Below are positions 46,387 through 54,798 of a stretch of 64,000 bases of DNA, one piece after another. The notes beneath the pieces were generated by a model. It was given only the letters and a program-made list of their open reading frames with translations, ran no database searches and had not been told where the DNA came from. The translations under genes and the position numbers were made by a program. The stretch spans positions 248,001 through 312,000 of the forward strand of contig CBDATC010000001.1 of assembly GCA_965199765.1 (NCBI GenBank). The letters run 5' to 3'. Position 1 is the stretch's first letter. Every line of letters begins with the position of its first letter. This DNA comes from JAPOXR01 sp965199765 (lineage in GTDB: Bacteria; Pseudomonadota; Alphaproteobacteria; Rhodobacterales; Rhodobacteraceae).

Positions 46387-46848
46387 ATGAGCAAAACTCT
46401 CTATCTCGCCAATCCATATGGGTTTTCTGAGCAGCAAAAGCAGGGACCGCTGCAAGACATAAAGGCAGCGCTGGAATCGATCGGAGCGATAGTCTGGGAA
46501 CCCTTTGAACGCAACAATCAAGTTGACTTCAGCAAAGCTGGGTGGGCCTACCAAGTCGGGCAGTCTGATTTGCGTGATGTCCGTGATTCAGACGGAACGT
46601 TCGCCATTGTAAATGGTTGCCCGCCAGATGAAGGCGTCATGATCGAACTCGGCATGGCGATCGCGTGGGGCAAACCAACCTTTCTCTTTCGCGATGATTT
46701 CCGCCGCTGCACCGATAGCGACACCTATCCGTTGAACCTGATGCTTTTTACAGGGCTTCCCGAAACAGGCTGGGAAGATTACTGGTATGCGTCGTTAGCC
46801 GAGATTTCCGATCCGAAGCGGGCTTTGGCTCGCTGGCTTGCCACATGA
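46387..46848 (+). CDS. Nucleoside 2-deoxyribosyltransferase-like protein
   Basis: A 153-residue protein from the ATG at 46387, with GGGAA 6 bases upstream. Upstream in-frame sequence is ignored. The fold markers of PF05014 are visible: TLYLANPYGFSE at the N-terminus, the substrate-binding DLRDVRDSDGTFAIVNG, and the catalytic glutamate in PPDEGVMIELGMAIAWGKPT. It would transfer deoxyribose between bases or hydrolyse modified nucleotides (purine salvage or sanitising), but the family also includes nucleotide-signalling hydrolases. It is a single gene. Confidence 0.85.
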   Translation: MSKTLYLANPYGFSEQQKQGPLQDIKAALESIGAIVWEPFERNNQVDFSKAGWAYQVGQSDLRDVRDSDGTFAIVNGCPPDEGVMIELGMAIAWGKPTFLFRDDFRRCTDSDTYPLNLMLFTGLPETGWEDYWYASLAEISDPKRALARWLAT

Positions 46849-46934
46849 ACCGGCAGTGCCTCCTTCTTCGAATGGAGCTCTTGCCCATCCCAACCGAACC
46901 GACAACTGCTGATCCTCGCCACTAAAACCTCTGC

Positions 46935-46981
46935 AAAGGCTGAGCACGCATAGACGCAGCCAACTTAATGCTCAGCCCTTT
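46935..46981 (-). terminator. Stem-loop at the end of the second sugar ABC operon
   Basis: AAAGGCTGAGCA pairs with TGCTCAGCC-C-TTT (12 bp with one bulge, 22-base loop). One arm overlaps the last codons of the permease gene. Downstream on the minus strand the sequence continues GCAGAGGTTTT, so a weak T-run follows. Confidence 0.5.
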
Positions 46982-48129
46982 ACTGCCCCGGCGGTCAAAC
47001 CACTTACAATCTGTCTCTGGAAGACCATAATCAGCAAAAACAGCGGAGCCGTGATCGACACCGCCGCCGCGACGGCTTCAACTTGGTCGGTTGTCGTCGT
47101 CTCGCGGTTGAAAAACCCGGCTATGGCGGGAACCATTGTCTGGTTCTGAGCATCTAGCAAAAGCGAGGTCACCAGGAAGTCGTTGTAAGCCAACAGGAAG
47201 CTGAACAGCCCGGTTGTGATAACCCCCGGCCACATCACCGGCATGATAACCCATCGAAACGCTTGGAAATGTGTGCATCCATCAACCCGCGCCGCCTCGT
47301 CAAGATCCTTGGGAATGTTCTGGAAAAAGGATCGCAGCATCCAGATTGTGAATGGCTGATTTATCGAAACCAGAACAATAATGACCGCGAGGGGCTGCCC
47401 ATAAAATGTCGGAGCAAGTTCGCCGAGCAACGGCCTCAGCAGCTCCGCTGAATTGATAAAGACCGGCAGATAGCCTGCAACGAGCACGGAGTGCGGCAAT
47501 GCTCGAAAAACAAGTGCGATGATCAAAATCCAAAATGCAAGATTCGAACCCGAACGCGCAATCCCGTAGCCAGCCAGCGTTCCGACCGTTAGAGAAATCG
47601 TAACCACTCCACCGGTTACAACCAAGGAATTGATGAAATTGCGATAGAATTCATCTTCAATCCAGATCGCAGTGTAGTGCTCGGTGGTTAAGCCGATTAT
47701 CGGAACGCCAAGCGGTCCGGACAACCCGTTCAATACGCCCAAGATTAACGGAAGCAGGCCAAAAAAGACGACCACAAAAACAACGCCGAACGCAAGCGCG
47801 CCGGCAATCCACCCCAGCGCAACAATGTTTAACGGCGAATAGTGGTATACAAGTCTAGGCAATGATCGCACTGCAATCCTGTAAAATCCCCACAAAACCG
47901 CAAGACCGATCACAATATCCAGCACCGAGATTCCTTTGCCGGCCGCTCGGGTAGCTGGACCAAACACAACATCCAGCGGATTGGATGCAAAGGCGTCAAT
48001 CGGCGACTTAAAGCTCATTACACCGATCCAGAAAATCGGAAACGCAGCGATCAAACACCAGAAAACGATAAACACTGCCGAAGCGACCCGCAGCCGGACA
48101 GACATTCTCATGGCACGGGACGTCGACAT
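46972..48129 (-). CDS. Sugar-type ABC transporter permease (MalG family) with extra membrane segment
   Basis: A 385-residue permease, about 100 residues longer than usual. After the first helix and SPIDAFASNPLDVVFGP there is an insertion with two or three additional hydrophobic stretches (ISVLDIVIGLAVLWGFY, LGWIAGALAFGVVFVVVFFG) before the normal GLTTEHYTAIWIEDEFYRNF. The core is intact, with an EAA loop DLDEAARVDGCTHFQAFRWV and a terminal GLTAGAVKG. It starts inside the stop of the partner permease (TAATG). Similar long permeases may exist in Rhodobacterales; that is from memory. Confidence 0.92.
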   Translation of the reverse strand: MSTSRAMRMSVRLRVASAVFIVFWCLIAAFPIFWIGVMSFKSPIDAFASNPLDVVFGPATRAAGKGISVLDIVIGLAVLWGFYRIAVRSLPRLVYHYSPLNIVALGWIAGALAFGVVFVVVFFGLLPLILGVLNGLSGPLGVPIIGLTTEHYTAIWIEDEFYRNFINSLVVTGGVVTISLTVGTLAGYGIARSGSNLAFWILIIALVFRALPHSVLVAGYLPVFINSAELLRPLLGELAPTFYGQPLAVIIVLVSINQPFTIWMLRSFFQNIPKDLDEAARVDGCTHFQAFRWVIMPVMWPGVITTGLFSFLLAYNDFLVTSLLLDAQNQTMVPAIAGFFNRETTTTDQVEAVAAAVSITAPLFLLIMVFQRQIVSGLTAGAVKG

Positions 48130-49154
48130 TAGATCGCTCCTCCCTTGTGATCTCGCCAGGTCTTGTTAAGCAAAGGCACAAGAATGATCACAATCCCGAC
48201 CATAGTCAGCATGGCACTGGCCGAAGCACGGCTGATTGCCCGGTTGCCTGCATCATCAGGTGTGAGAAGATCATAGGTCAGCCACTGCAGCGAAATCACA
48301 TATGCTTGTGATGAAAATCCGACGATTTCTTCGAATACCCGGTATGAATCCATCAGATGGATTAAAGCTACAAACACGATCAGCGGCATCAAATGTGGAA
48401 TCACGATGTAGCGCAGCCGCTCGAAACGGCTCGCGCCATCGATCACCGCGCTTTCGATTGCATCATTGTTGACGGTCTGCAGACCAGCGTAAAACACCAC
48501 AAACGCGAAAGGAGCGACATGCCAGACTCGATAAAACATCATGAGCAGCTCTAGCGACCATGCATTGGCGAGCATGGCAATGTCAGTCTCCAGCATCCAT
48601 TCCAATAATGCTGTTAAAATACCGTCCCCAACAAACAGCCATCGTATAGACAAAGATCCAATGACCGGCGTGATGATAAAAGGTAGCAAAGACACGAAAA
48701 TAATCTGCCCTCGAATTGCCCGCGTCGCATTATTGACCGCCAATGCAATGACCAAACCGACACCGATAACCAGCGGAAGTGTGATCAGAGTGAAGGTCAG
48801 CGTGAATCTAAGGGCCTTCCAAAAGTCGATGACCATGATGGATTGCCAGCTGAAATCCTTCATCGCTTCAAAAAGACGACCGGGCTCAAGCACATTTCGG
48901 TAGCTCTGCCAGCCGACAAACGAAGTGGTGGTGACCATTTCACCGTCAGCATCAAGGACCGGTTGAGTCCTTCTCTCAATTTCACAGATTTGTTCGGTGA
49001 ATCCCGGAGTGCAAACCTTAACCTCTACGGTTTCGAATTCTGTCTGCGTAACATGAAAACTTTGCCACAACACACTCACAAGCGGTGCGGCGATACAGAC
49101 CAGCATAAAGAAGATGGACGGCCCGACAAAAACTGCAAAAGTCTTAAACTTCAC
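48129..49154 (-). CDS. Sugar-type ABC transporter permease (MalF family)
   Basis: A 341-residue permease. Helix 1 is FVGPSIFFMLVCIAAPLVSVLW, followed by an unusually long first periplasmic loop with two cysteines (VCTPGFTEQICEIERR) that could form a disulphide. The EAA-like loop is DAIESAVIDGASRFERLRYI with VIPHLMPLIVF after it. It lies 76 bases after the binding protein gene, with a stem-loop between, and overlaps the next permease by one base. Confidence 0.93.
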   Translation of the reverse strand: MKFKTFAVFVGPSIFFMLVCIAAPLVSVLWQSFHVTQTEFETVEVKVCTPGFTEQICEIERRTQPVLDADGEMVTTTSFVGWQSYRNVLEPGRLFEAMKDFSWQSIMVIDFWKALRFTLTFTLITLPLVIGVGLVIALAVNNATRAIRGQIIFVSLLPFIITPVIGSLSIRWLFVGDGILTALLEWMLETDIAMLANAWSLELLMMFYRVWHVAPFAFVVFYAGLQTVNNDAIESAVIDGASRFERLRYIVIPHLMPLIVFVALIHLMDSYRVFEEIVGFSSQAYVISLQWLTYDLLTPDDAGNRAISRASASAMLTMVGIVIILVPLLNKTWRDHKGGAI

Positions 49155-49191
49155 TTTATTTCTCTTTGCCGGTCCAATTTCGTTGCATCAT

Positions 49192-49223
49192 AAAGCGGTG
49201 TCTCTACGGTGCCGTTCCGCTTT
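49192..49223 (-). promoter_or_regulatory. Stem-loop between binding-protein and permease genes (second transporter)
   Basis: AAAGCGG / CCGCTTT, 7-bp perfect arms, with the inner segment ACGGCACCGT able to fold further. It has the same position (within a 76-base gap) as the hairpin in the first sugar transporter, suggesting the same stoichiometry control. Confidence 0.5.
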
Positions 49224-49230
49224 GATAGGT

Positions 49231-50436
49231 TCAGATCAGACCCTTTTCTTTTGCAGCGGTGATGTAGGCGGCTTCAATATCCGCCAATGTCGTCGCTGCA
49301 TCTTTGGCTCCGATCAAGAAGTCGGCGACACCGTTGCCGAGTGCCGTGTGCATCAAGCCCATCCAGGTGGCCGAGGGGTAAGGCGAAGTGCCAGCCGCGG
49401 CCGTCGCCGAGGCTCCCATTGCCGCCGGTCCGGCCATATAGCCATCAACAAGCCAAACCGCCGCGTCATTGTTAGCCATGACCATTTCGCTGTCCAAGCC
49501 TTCCATAACCAATCGGAAAGCCGCATCTGCTTCTTCGCTGCTGATATTGGCGGCAATCACAATGCCATCCCACCACAGTGTCGATGCGGGTGCCGCTGGT
49601 CCCATAGGTGCGGCATCCATGATGACTTTCCCGACAACCTGACTTTCGTTTGGATCGTCCATTGCGGCGGCCCGACTAGCCCAAAGATTGGCTAGAGCAA
49701 TTTTACCTTGCTGGAATTGTTGTTGAACGTAGGTGGAATCCGAAGCCAGATACTCTGGGTCCATGTATTGTGTGAGCGACTTCATCAGCTCAAGCGTTGC
49801 AATGCCCATTTCGTTGTTGATGGTTGGATTGTTTTCCGCATCAACGAATTTTCCGCCATGACCGAGGAACATATTGACGAATTCCTGCGCCAGATTCCAG
49901 CCAGTCTTATATGTGCCGCCTAGTGGATAATCCACGACACCGGCTTCTTGAACGGCAGCGGCGACTGACAACACTTCATCGTAATTCGCCGGCGGTTCGA
50001 TACCGAGTTCGGCGAGTACGTCTGAACGATACATCAAGTGCTGTGCGTTCACCATCATGGCAATTGCCCAAATCTGGCCATCCACCCGGATCAACTGGTT
50101 GGGTTTGAGATGTTGCCCGTACTTTGCAACAAGATCGTCAAGCGGTCGGATCGTTTTTGCATCATAAAGGGGTGTGAAAGTGCCGTTTGACACGCCACCG
50201 ATATGGTACAAAGATGGGTTTGCCGCGAACGCCGCAGGCTGCTTTGTTCGGAATTCCTGGTCCAATTCCGCTTCAAAATTGCCGCATTCGGCCATTGCCG
50301 AAGTCACGGCTTTCCAAGCTTCAAAGCCCGCCGTAAAAGATTTTAGCGGAATAGTGTTTTCGTAGGCGCATCCGCCATAGGCAGCCCCTGCCCCCAGCAT
50401 CGCCGCGCCAACAAACGCAAATTTAACAGACTTCAT
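49231..50436 (-). CDS. ABC transporter substrate-binding protein (family 1, sugar type)
   Basis: About 401 residues from the ATG at 50436, which has AAAGG 8 bases upstream and starts a signal peptide (FAFVGAAMLGAGAAYGG). A 34-residue open extension is rejected. The mature protein has the extracellular solute-binding family 1 pattern, with WAIAMMVNAQHLMYRSDVL and GIEPPANYDEVLS in the first lobe, and GKIALANLWASRAAAMDD and STLWWDGIVIAANIS in the second. It lies 88 bases after the ATPase gene and 76 before the permeases. Ligand unknown. Confidence 0.93.
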   Translation of the reverse strand: MKSVKFAFVGAAMLGAGAAYGGCAYENTIPLKSFTAGFEAWKAVTSAMAECGNFEAELDQEFRTKQPAAFAANPSLYHIGGVSNGTFTPLYDAKTIRPLDDLVAKYGQHLKPNQLIRVDGQIWAIAMMVNAQHLMYRSDVLAELGIEPPANYDEVLSVAAAVQEAGVVDYPLGGTYKTGWNLAQEFVNMFLGHGGKFVDAENNPTINNEMGIATLELMKSLTQYMDPEYLASDSTYVQQQFQQGKIALANLWASRAAAMDDPNESQVVGKVIMDAAPMGPAAPASTLWWDGIVIAANISSEEADAAFRLVMEGLDSEMVMANNDAAVWLVDGYMAGPAAMGASATAAAGTSPYPSATWMGLMHTALGNGVADFLIGAKDAATTLADIEAAYITAAKEKGLI

Positions 50437-50524
50437 ATTGATTACCTTTCTCTTTTGTTTTCGGCAAATCATGGCGCCGCAACTGTTTCCGCCCGTGCTT
50501 GCCAAGGCGGTTGGGCGACTCCCG

Positions 50525-51577
50525 TCAATTGGTTTCAATCACCTTCCCTGACTGCCTATCAAAGATGTGACAGGTCTGAGCTGGAGCTGAGACCGAAATC
50601 ATATCTCCGATTTCCGCCCGATAATCTTTGGCCGCCTTTACCGAGGCCAGAGAATCACCAACGCGAAATGTGAGCATTGTCGCCTCTCCGAGAAGTTCCA
50701 TCGTATAGACCGGCGCGTTGATTTCTCCTCCGCTCGGAACAATTTCCGCATCCTCGGCCCGAAACCCCAGTGTCACACTGCCGTTGGGCACGCGCAACCC
50801 GGGGATCGAAATATGCTCGGCATTGAACACGCCGTCCGCGACTTGGCCATCAACAAGATTCATGGCCGGGGAACCAATAAATCCGGCGACAAATGTATTG
50901 GTGGGGCGATCATAGATGTCAGCAGGTGTTCCAACCTGCTGAACAACACCTTTGTTCATCACAACAACACGATCTGCCAAAGTCATGGCTTCTATCTGAT
51001 CGTGAGTCACGTAAATTGTGGTAACCTTCAGCTCATGGCTGAGATTTTTGATCTGCGCTCTTGTAGAAACACGCAGCTTAGCATCCAGATTCGACAGCGG
51101 TTCGTCCATCAAAAAGACATTGGGTTCGCGAACAATCGCTCTAGCCAGCGCAACCCTTTGACGCTGTCCACCTGACAACTCTGCCGGTTTGCGGTGCATG
51201 AATTCATTCAGTTCGACCATGCTTGCCGCCCGCTGGACGCGTTCGTCATGCGCGGAAGGATCGACCTTTCGAACTTTGAGGGGAAAGCGAATGTTCTCAT
51301 AAACATTCATATTCGGGTAAAGACCGTAGGACTGGAATACCATCGCGACATCGCGGTCCTTGGGATCAAGATCATTGACGACCTTCCCGTCGATCAGGAT
51401 TTCACCATCGGTGACATCTTCGAGACCGGCGACCATTCGCATTGTCGTTGTTTTTCCACAGCCCGAAGGCCCAAGCAAAACAAGAAACTCTCTGTCTGAA
51501 ATGGTTAGATCAAAGCTCTCAACACCGGTGAAGTCGCCCCAGCGCTTCGAGACGTTTCGCAGCTGGATCTCCGCCAC
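50525..51577 (-). CDS. ABC transporter ATP-binding protein (UgpC/MalK type)
   Basis: About 350 residues from a GTG at 51577. The choice rests on AGGAGG 5 bases upstream and on the protein beginning AEIQLRNVSKRWG; the longer frame from 51610 lacks such a site. Walker A is GPSGCGKTTT, the signature LSGGQRQRVALARAI, Walker B VFLMDEPLSNLD, and the switch region YVTHDQIEAMTLADR. A C-terminal TOBE/MalK-like domain follows (VTLGFRAEDAEIV). It is the first gene of the operon ATPase, binding protein, two permeases, all on the minus strand. Confidence 0.94.
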   Translation of the reverse strand: MAEIQLRNVSKRWGDFTGVESFDLTISDREFLVLLGPSGCGKTTTMRMVAGLEDVTDGEILIDGKVVNDLDPKDRDVAMVFQSYGLYPNMNVYENIRFPLKVRKVDPSAHDERVQRAASMVELNEFMHRKPAELSGGQRQRVALARAIVREPNVFLMDEPLSNLDAKLRVSTRAQIKNLSHELKVTTIYVTHDQIEAMTLADRVVVMNKGVVQQVGTPADIYDRPTNTFVAGFIGSPAMNLVDGQVADGVFNAEHISIPGLRVPNGSVTLGFRAEDAEIVPSGGEINAPVYTMELLGEATMLTFRVGDSLASVKAAKDYRAEIGDMISVSAPAQTCHIFDRQSGKVIETN

Positions 51578-51607
51578 TCGTTCCTCCTCTGATTCCCGTC
51601 TCCCACT

Positions 51608-51640
51608 CATATGTTATATGGTCTTCAACTGCATTTGAAG
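51608..51640. promoter_or_regulatory. Two dyads upstream of the second sugar ABC operon
   Basis: CTTCAA-N6-TTGAAG (51623-51640) and CATAT-GTT-ATATG (51608-51620) lie 31-63 bases before the GTG at 51577. This is where an operator or promoter is expected; the TATAAC-like sequence within the second dyad could be a -10. No local regulator gene is present. Confidence 0.35.
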
Positions 51641-51913
51641 AAAAAAATCCATGTCGGTCCATAAAGGAATTTTGAATGTCGCTGTAATTCACGAACCGAA
51701 ATGCAACCTATCGAGATAACTGCGACCGATGAAGCTCGCTCGAGCCTCTGATGCGTCCGCGTCTATCCTCAAGCTCGCAAAGTCCCCGCGCATTGTCACT
51801 GTTAGGAAAAGCCGACAGAACAGATCTGTTCAATTGACCAGTTCACTGATTCGACCAAAATTTCATGAGGTTCTTGCATAACTCAATCAAAGCCAGCAGC
51901 TCACGGAAGACGG

Positions 51914-52102
51914 TAGTGTCCAGAATCTTTCGCACTTTCGATCATGCGACGGCGACTCCGTTATGTTGAAGTTTCATTTCGCGCAGCGGATCCATGTTCA
52001 TATACTTTCGCGTGCTCCACTGCGTGCCGGCGACGTGTTTCAACCTGGCCGCAGCCAGGCAGAGACAGGATTGACCATCGGGAAAGACCCCAACGACCCT
52101 GG
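51914..52102 (-). pseudogene. IS256-family transposase, 3' remnant (copy 3)
   Basis: About the last 50 codons of the IS256 transposase seen at 16.2 and 33.6 kb, with the terminal repeat beginning AGTGTCCAGAATCTTTCGCA. The body reads VVG.FPDG and AARLKHVAGTQW on the minus strand. It breaks off at about 52102 into unrelated sequence. The remaining flanks (51641-51913 and 52103-52464) show no supportable gene. Confidence 0.8.
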
Positions 52103-52464
52103 AAGGATTCTTTCAACCTCTCCGTTCGGCATTAAACCATGTGCGTCGACGGGATAACATCTTCGTTGCGAGACAGAACCGCAGACAAGAAGCTATTGGA
52201 TAACCTGAAACGTCACTAATTCAAACATGCCGAAACGCTCATCTTTGGAATAGCGCTATCCAAAGGGCTGGTGTTCCTTCGATCAGGTGAATTTTATGAC
52301 TCTCACCATTCAAAATTTTGATACGCGGGCGCTAAATTTGGTTGTGCAGTTTTACCTGCAACCAACGCTGACACGTGAGTAGACTAACACACAGTGCCGA
52401 TATGCTTTTGACATTCGGGTCCAGCGCTTATCGGACTGATCAGGTCGACCGGTTCCCTTATCGT

Positions 52465-54033
52465 TTACCGCGGTCCCATATCCTTGAGATCTAACTTGAC
52501 GGGAAGTGTCTCGCGCAGCTTCCTGTCGGCTGCTTCGGGGATGGGATTTGGAAAGTGGTTGGCCAGAATCTCCACAACACGCTTCTCTGCGCGATCAAGT
52601 GCGAGTTCTTGGTTTTGCTCTTTCCACTCTTTCGGGCTTAATCGGTCGCAGACATCGGGATAGATATACTCGGTTTGCATAAGATTTAGTGTCTGCTCAG
52701 CGCCAAGATAGTGGTTTGGCCCGTTCAACGTCACCTCGGCGATCACATCCACAGACAGTGTCTCTTCGTTGACTTCTACACCGCGGACCGTCCGCATCGC
52801 CGCTCCCAAAGAATCGTTATCAAGCACCAACGACTCATAGCATGCCCCCAGAAGCGACGCGTGCATTCCGGCTGATTCATAAATCATATTCGCCCCGGAA
52901 TTGCCGATCAATGTCTGGTTGCAACCCTTCTCGAATCCAGACTGAATATCCGGCATCTTTGAATCGGTCATGGCTCCCGCAACACTAACTGGAATACCAT
53001 ATGACTGCGCAACCTGTGCCGAAGCGCACATTAAAATCGCTTGTTCACCGGAACCGCCGGACATCGCTCCGGTCCGCAGGTCGGACACAAACGGCCACAT
53101 GCCGAAAATCGCCGGAGCACCCGGTTTTATGGCGTTGACATAAGTCAAACCCGCCAAGTTTTCGGCCATCTCCTGAACAATTGTTCCCGCCAAAGCAGCT
53201 GGTCCAGTCGCACCGGCCTGACCGGCTGAAAGAAGGTTGACGGGCATGCCTCCCAAAACCGCCACCTCGAGGCAATTGCATGCATCCTCTGCAAATGTCA
53301 GCGGTGGCACAACAAAACAGGAGTTGGTCGACATAAACGGCCTCGCTCGCCAAGCCGCCTCACTGCCAGCCGCTTCAATGCACATATCGAGAACAGCGGT
53401 AACGCTGCGCGGTATCGAAAACGATCCCCCAACATGTTTGGTTGTGCCTTGAAGAGCTGCATAATGCGAGTTAACGTCCAGCTCGAACATATCCGGCAAA
53501 TCACGCGCAACCACCGTTCGATAGTAAAAGTGGATATGCTCGCAGCAATCAACGATGCGCGCCATATTATAGATATCGAGGAGGACGGAGTCCCGGTACT
53601 CGCCGGTCCGCGCATCAACGATATGCACCGCTGCACCGCCCGTACCGTAATGCACGCGCTGGCCAGCGATTTCCAAATCCTGGTCTTTGCCGCGACCATG
53701 CAAAACCATTGATTTCGCAGCTTTATCCAAGGTGTCAGCAATGGTTTGCCGTGGAAACCGCAGCCGTCCATTCTCACTCAGCTTGGCTCCGACCTCAGTG
53801 CAATATCGGACAACCGACGATGTTGGATTGGCTAAACCAACGCGTTCCAACAGTTCGGATACGGCTTCTCTAATGTCAGCAATGCCCGTATCATCCAATG
53901 CCTTGTATTTTCCGCCAGTCAAACCAGCGCGAACTGGCTTCAATTCATCGGCGAGCGCACTGGTCCGCTCTGCAATCCGTGCTTGTCGTCCCGCTCCCCT
54001 TCTGCGCCGCCCTGCTGTTGCCGCTTCTACCAT
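52465..54033 (-). CDS. Trimethylamine methyltransferase (MttB) family protein, non-pyrrolysine
   Basis: About 522 residues from the ATG at 54033 (AGGA 9 bases upstream). An in-frame TTG at 54069 is also possible but has no ribosome site. COG5598/MttB-type TIM-barrel features include YGTGGAAVHIVDARTGEYR, MSTNSCFVVPPLTFAEDACN, LLSAGQAGATGPAALAGT and FEKGCNQTLIGNSGANMIYESAG. No in-frame amber codon interrupts the frame, so it belongs to the abundant non-pyrrolysine members, such as glycine-betaine or proline-betaine demethylases (MtgB/MtpB type), which pass methyl groups to a corrinoid protein. No corrinoid partner gene lies in the window. The substrate is therefore unassigned; a methylated amine is inferred. 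Confidence 0.88.
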   Translation of the reverse strand: MVEAATAGRRRRGAGRQARIAERTSALADELKPVRAGLTGGKYKALDDTGIADIREAVSELLERVGLANPTSSVVRYCTEVGAKLSENGRLRFPRQTIADTLDKAAKSMVLHGRGKDQDLEIAGQRVHYGTGGAAVHIVDARTGEYRDSVLLDIYNMARIVDCCEHIHFYYRTVVARDLPDMFELDVNSHYAALQGTTKHVGGSFSIPRSVTAVLDMCIEAAGSEAAWRARPFMSTNSCFVVPPLTFAEDACNCLEVAVLGGMPVNLLSAGQAGATGPAALAGTIVQEMAENLAGLTYVNAIKPGAPAIFGMWPFVSDLRTGAMSGGSGEQAILMCASAQVAQSYGIPVSVAGAMTDSKMPDIQSGFEKGCNQTLIGNSGANMIYESAGMHASLLGACYESLVLDNDSLGAAMRTVRGVEVNEETLSVDVIAEVTLNGPNHYLGAEQTLNLMQTEYIYPDVCDRLSPKEWKEQNQELALDRAEKRVVEILANHFPNPIPEAADRKLRETLPVKLDLKDMGPR

Positions 54034-54382
54034 CTCTTCCGGTCCTGCGTCCAAGTGTTCATTACGCAAATGTGATTGTGCAATAAGACAACAATTTGTC
54101 CAGTGAATTTTAGAGACTCATTTGGTTTCAGCCAAGCAATTTCAACGTCCGCTGCTAAATTGGTTCGACTTTGAACAATAATTTTTGAACAGGTCCCAGC
54201 TACTGATGTCCCGGCATGTCCCCATCACACGCGAAACGACGCTTGAACCCGTTCCAAATAAACTACCCTTCGTCTTGGTTGAAAGGGAAGAAGTACATTT
54301 GGGTGCTGGATGTAAAAGACCGCCGACACAATCATTCAGTCCAAAACACCAAGCTTTTACATACGAAAGTTCGTTCTTATGT

Positions 54383-54778
54383 AGTGTCTGCTGGAAAAGT
54401 CGATTCTGTCGTTCAAAGCCTTACCGTGCATAGAATTTTCTGTTGTTTGTGATTGCGGAGATTCGGAAGATATGGCGAAAAAGCGTAAGATTCGCTCAGA
54501 TATCGTGTCGAAAGGGCAAATCTTCAACTTTGAGTGAGGCCATGAGAATAATATTCGAGAAAAATCTGCAACGGTTTCATGTTCAGATCAACGAGCGTTC
54601 TCGGGACGACACTCCCCGTCTGCAGAGCGGCTTGGAGGCTCTTTACTGCGACGAAAAGTCCCGTCAGGCGGTTGTGGGTCACATGGAGGCGAAGCATTCG
54701 GAACGGGCCAGCCTTGAGAACGGCCGTCCGGGCACGAGTTTCCGGCAGGTTCTTGCGCCCGGCATTTTCAAGCAGGGA
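54383..54778 (+). mobile_element. Truncated 5' part of an ISNCY-type insertion sequence (copy A)
   Basis: Base-by-base similar to 58416-58812: GTGTCTGCTGGAAAAGTCGA, a shared untranslated lead, then an ORF from the ATG at 54542. Its protein includes SRDDTPRLQSGLEALYCDEK and LENGRPGTSFRQVLAPGIFK, the N-terminal domain of ISNCY transposases. It stops abruptly at about 54778, 20 bases before the stop of the DUF2236 gene. The rest of the element is missing. The 300 bases before it (54070-54382) contain only short unrecognised frames. Confidence 0.75.
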
Positions 54779-54798
54779 GTCTCTTTACTGAAACTAAC

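Noticed and set aside
52465..54069. Pyrrolysine-containing trimethylamine methyltransferase
   Set aside because: The frame has no internal amber codon and no pyl genes are nearby, so it is a non-pyrrolysine homologue.
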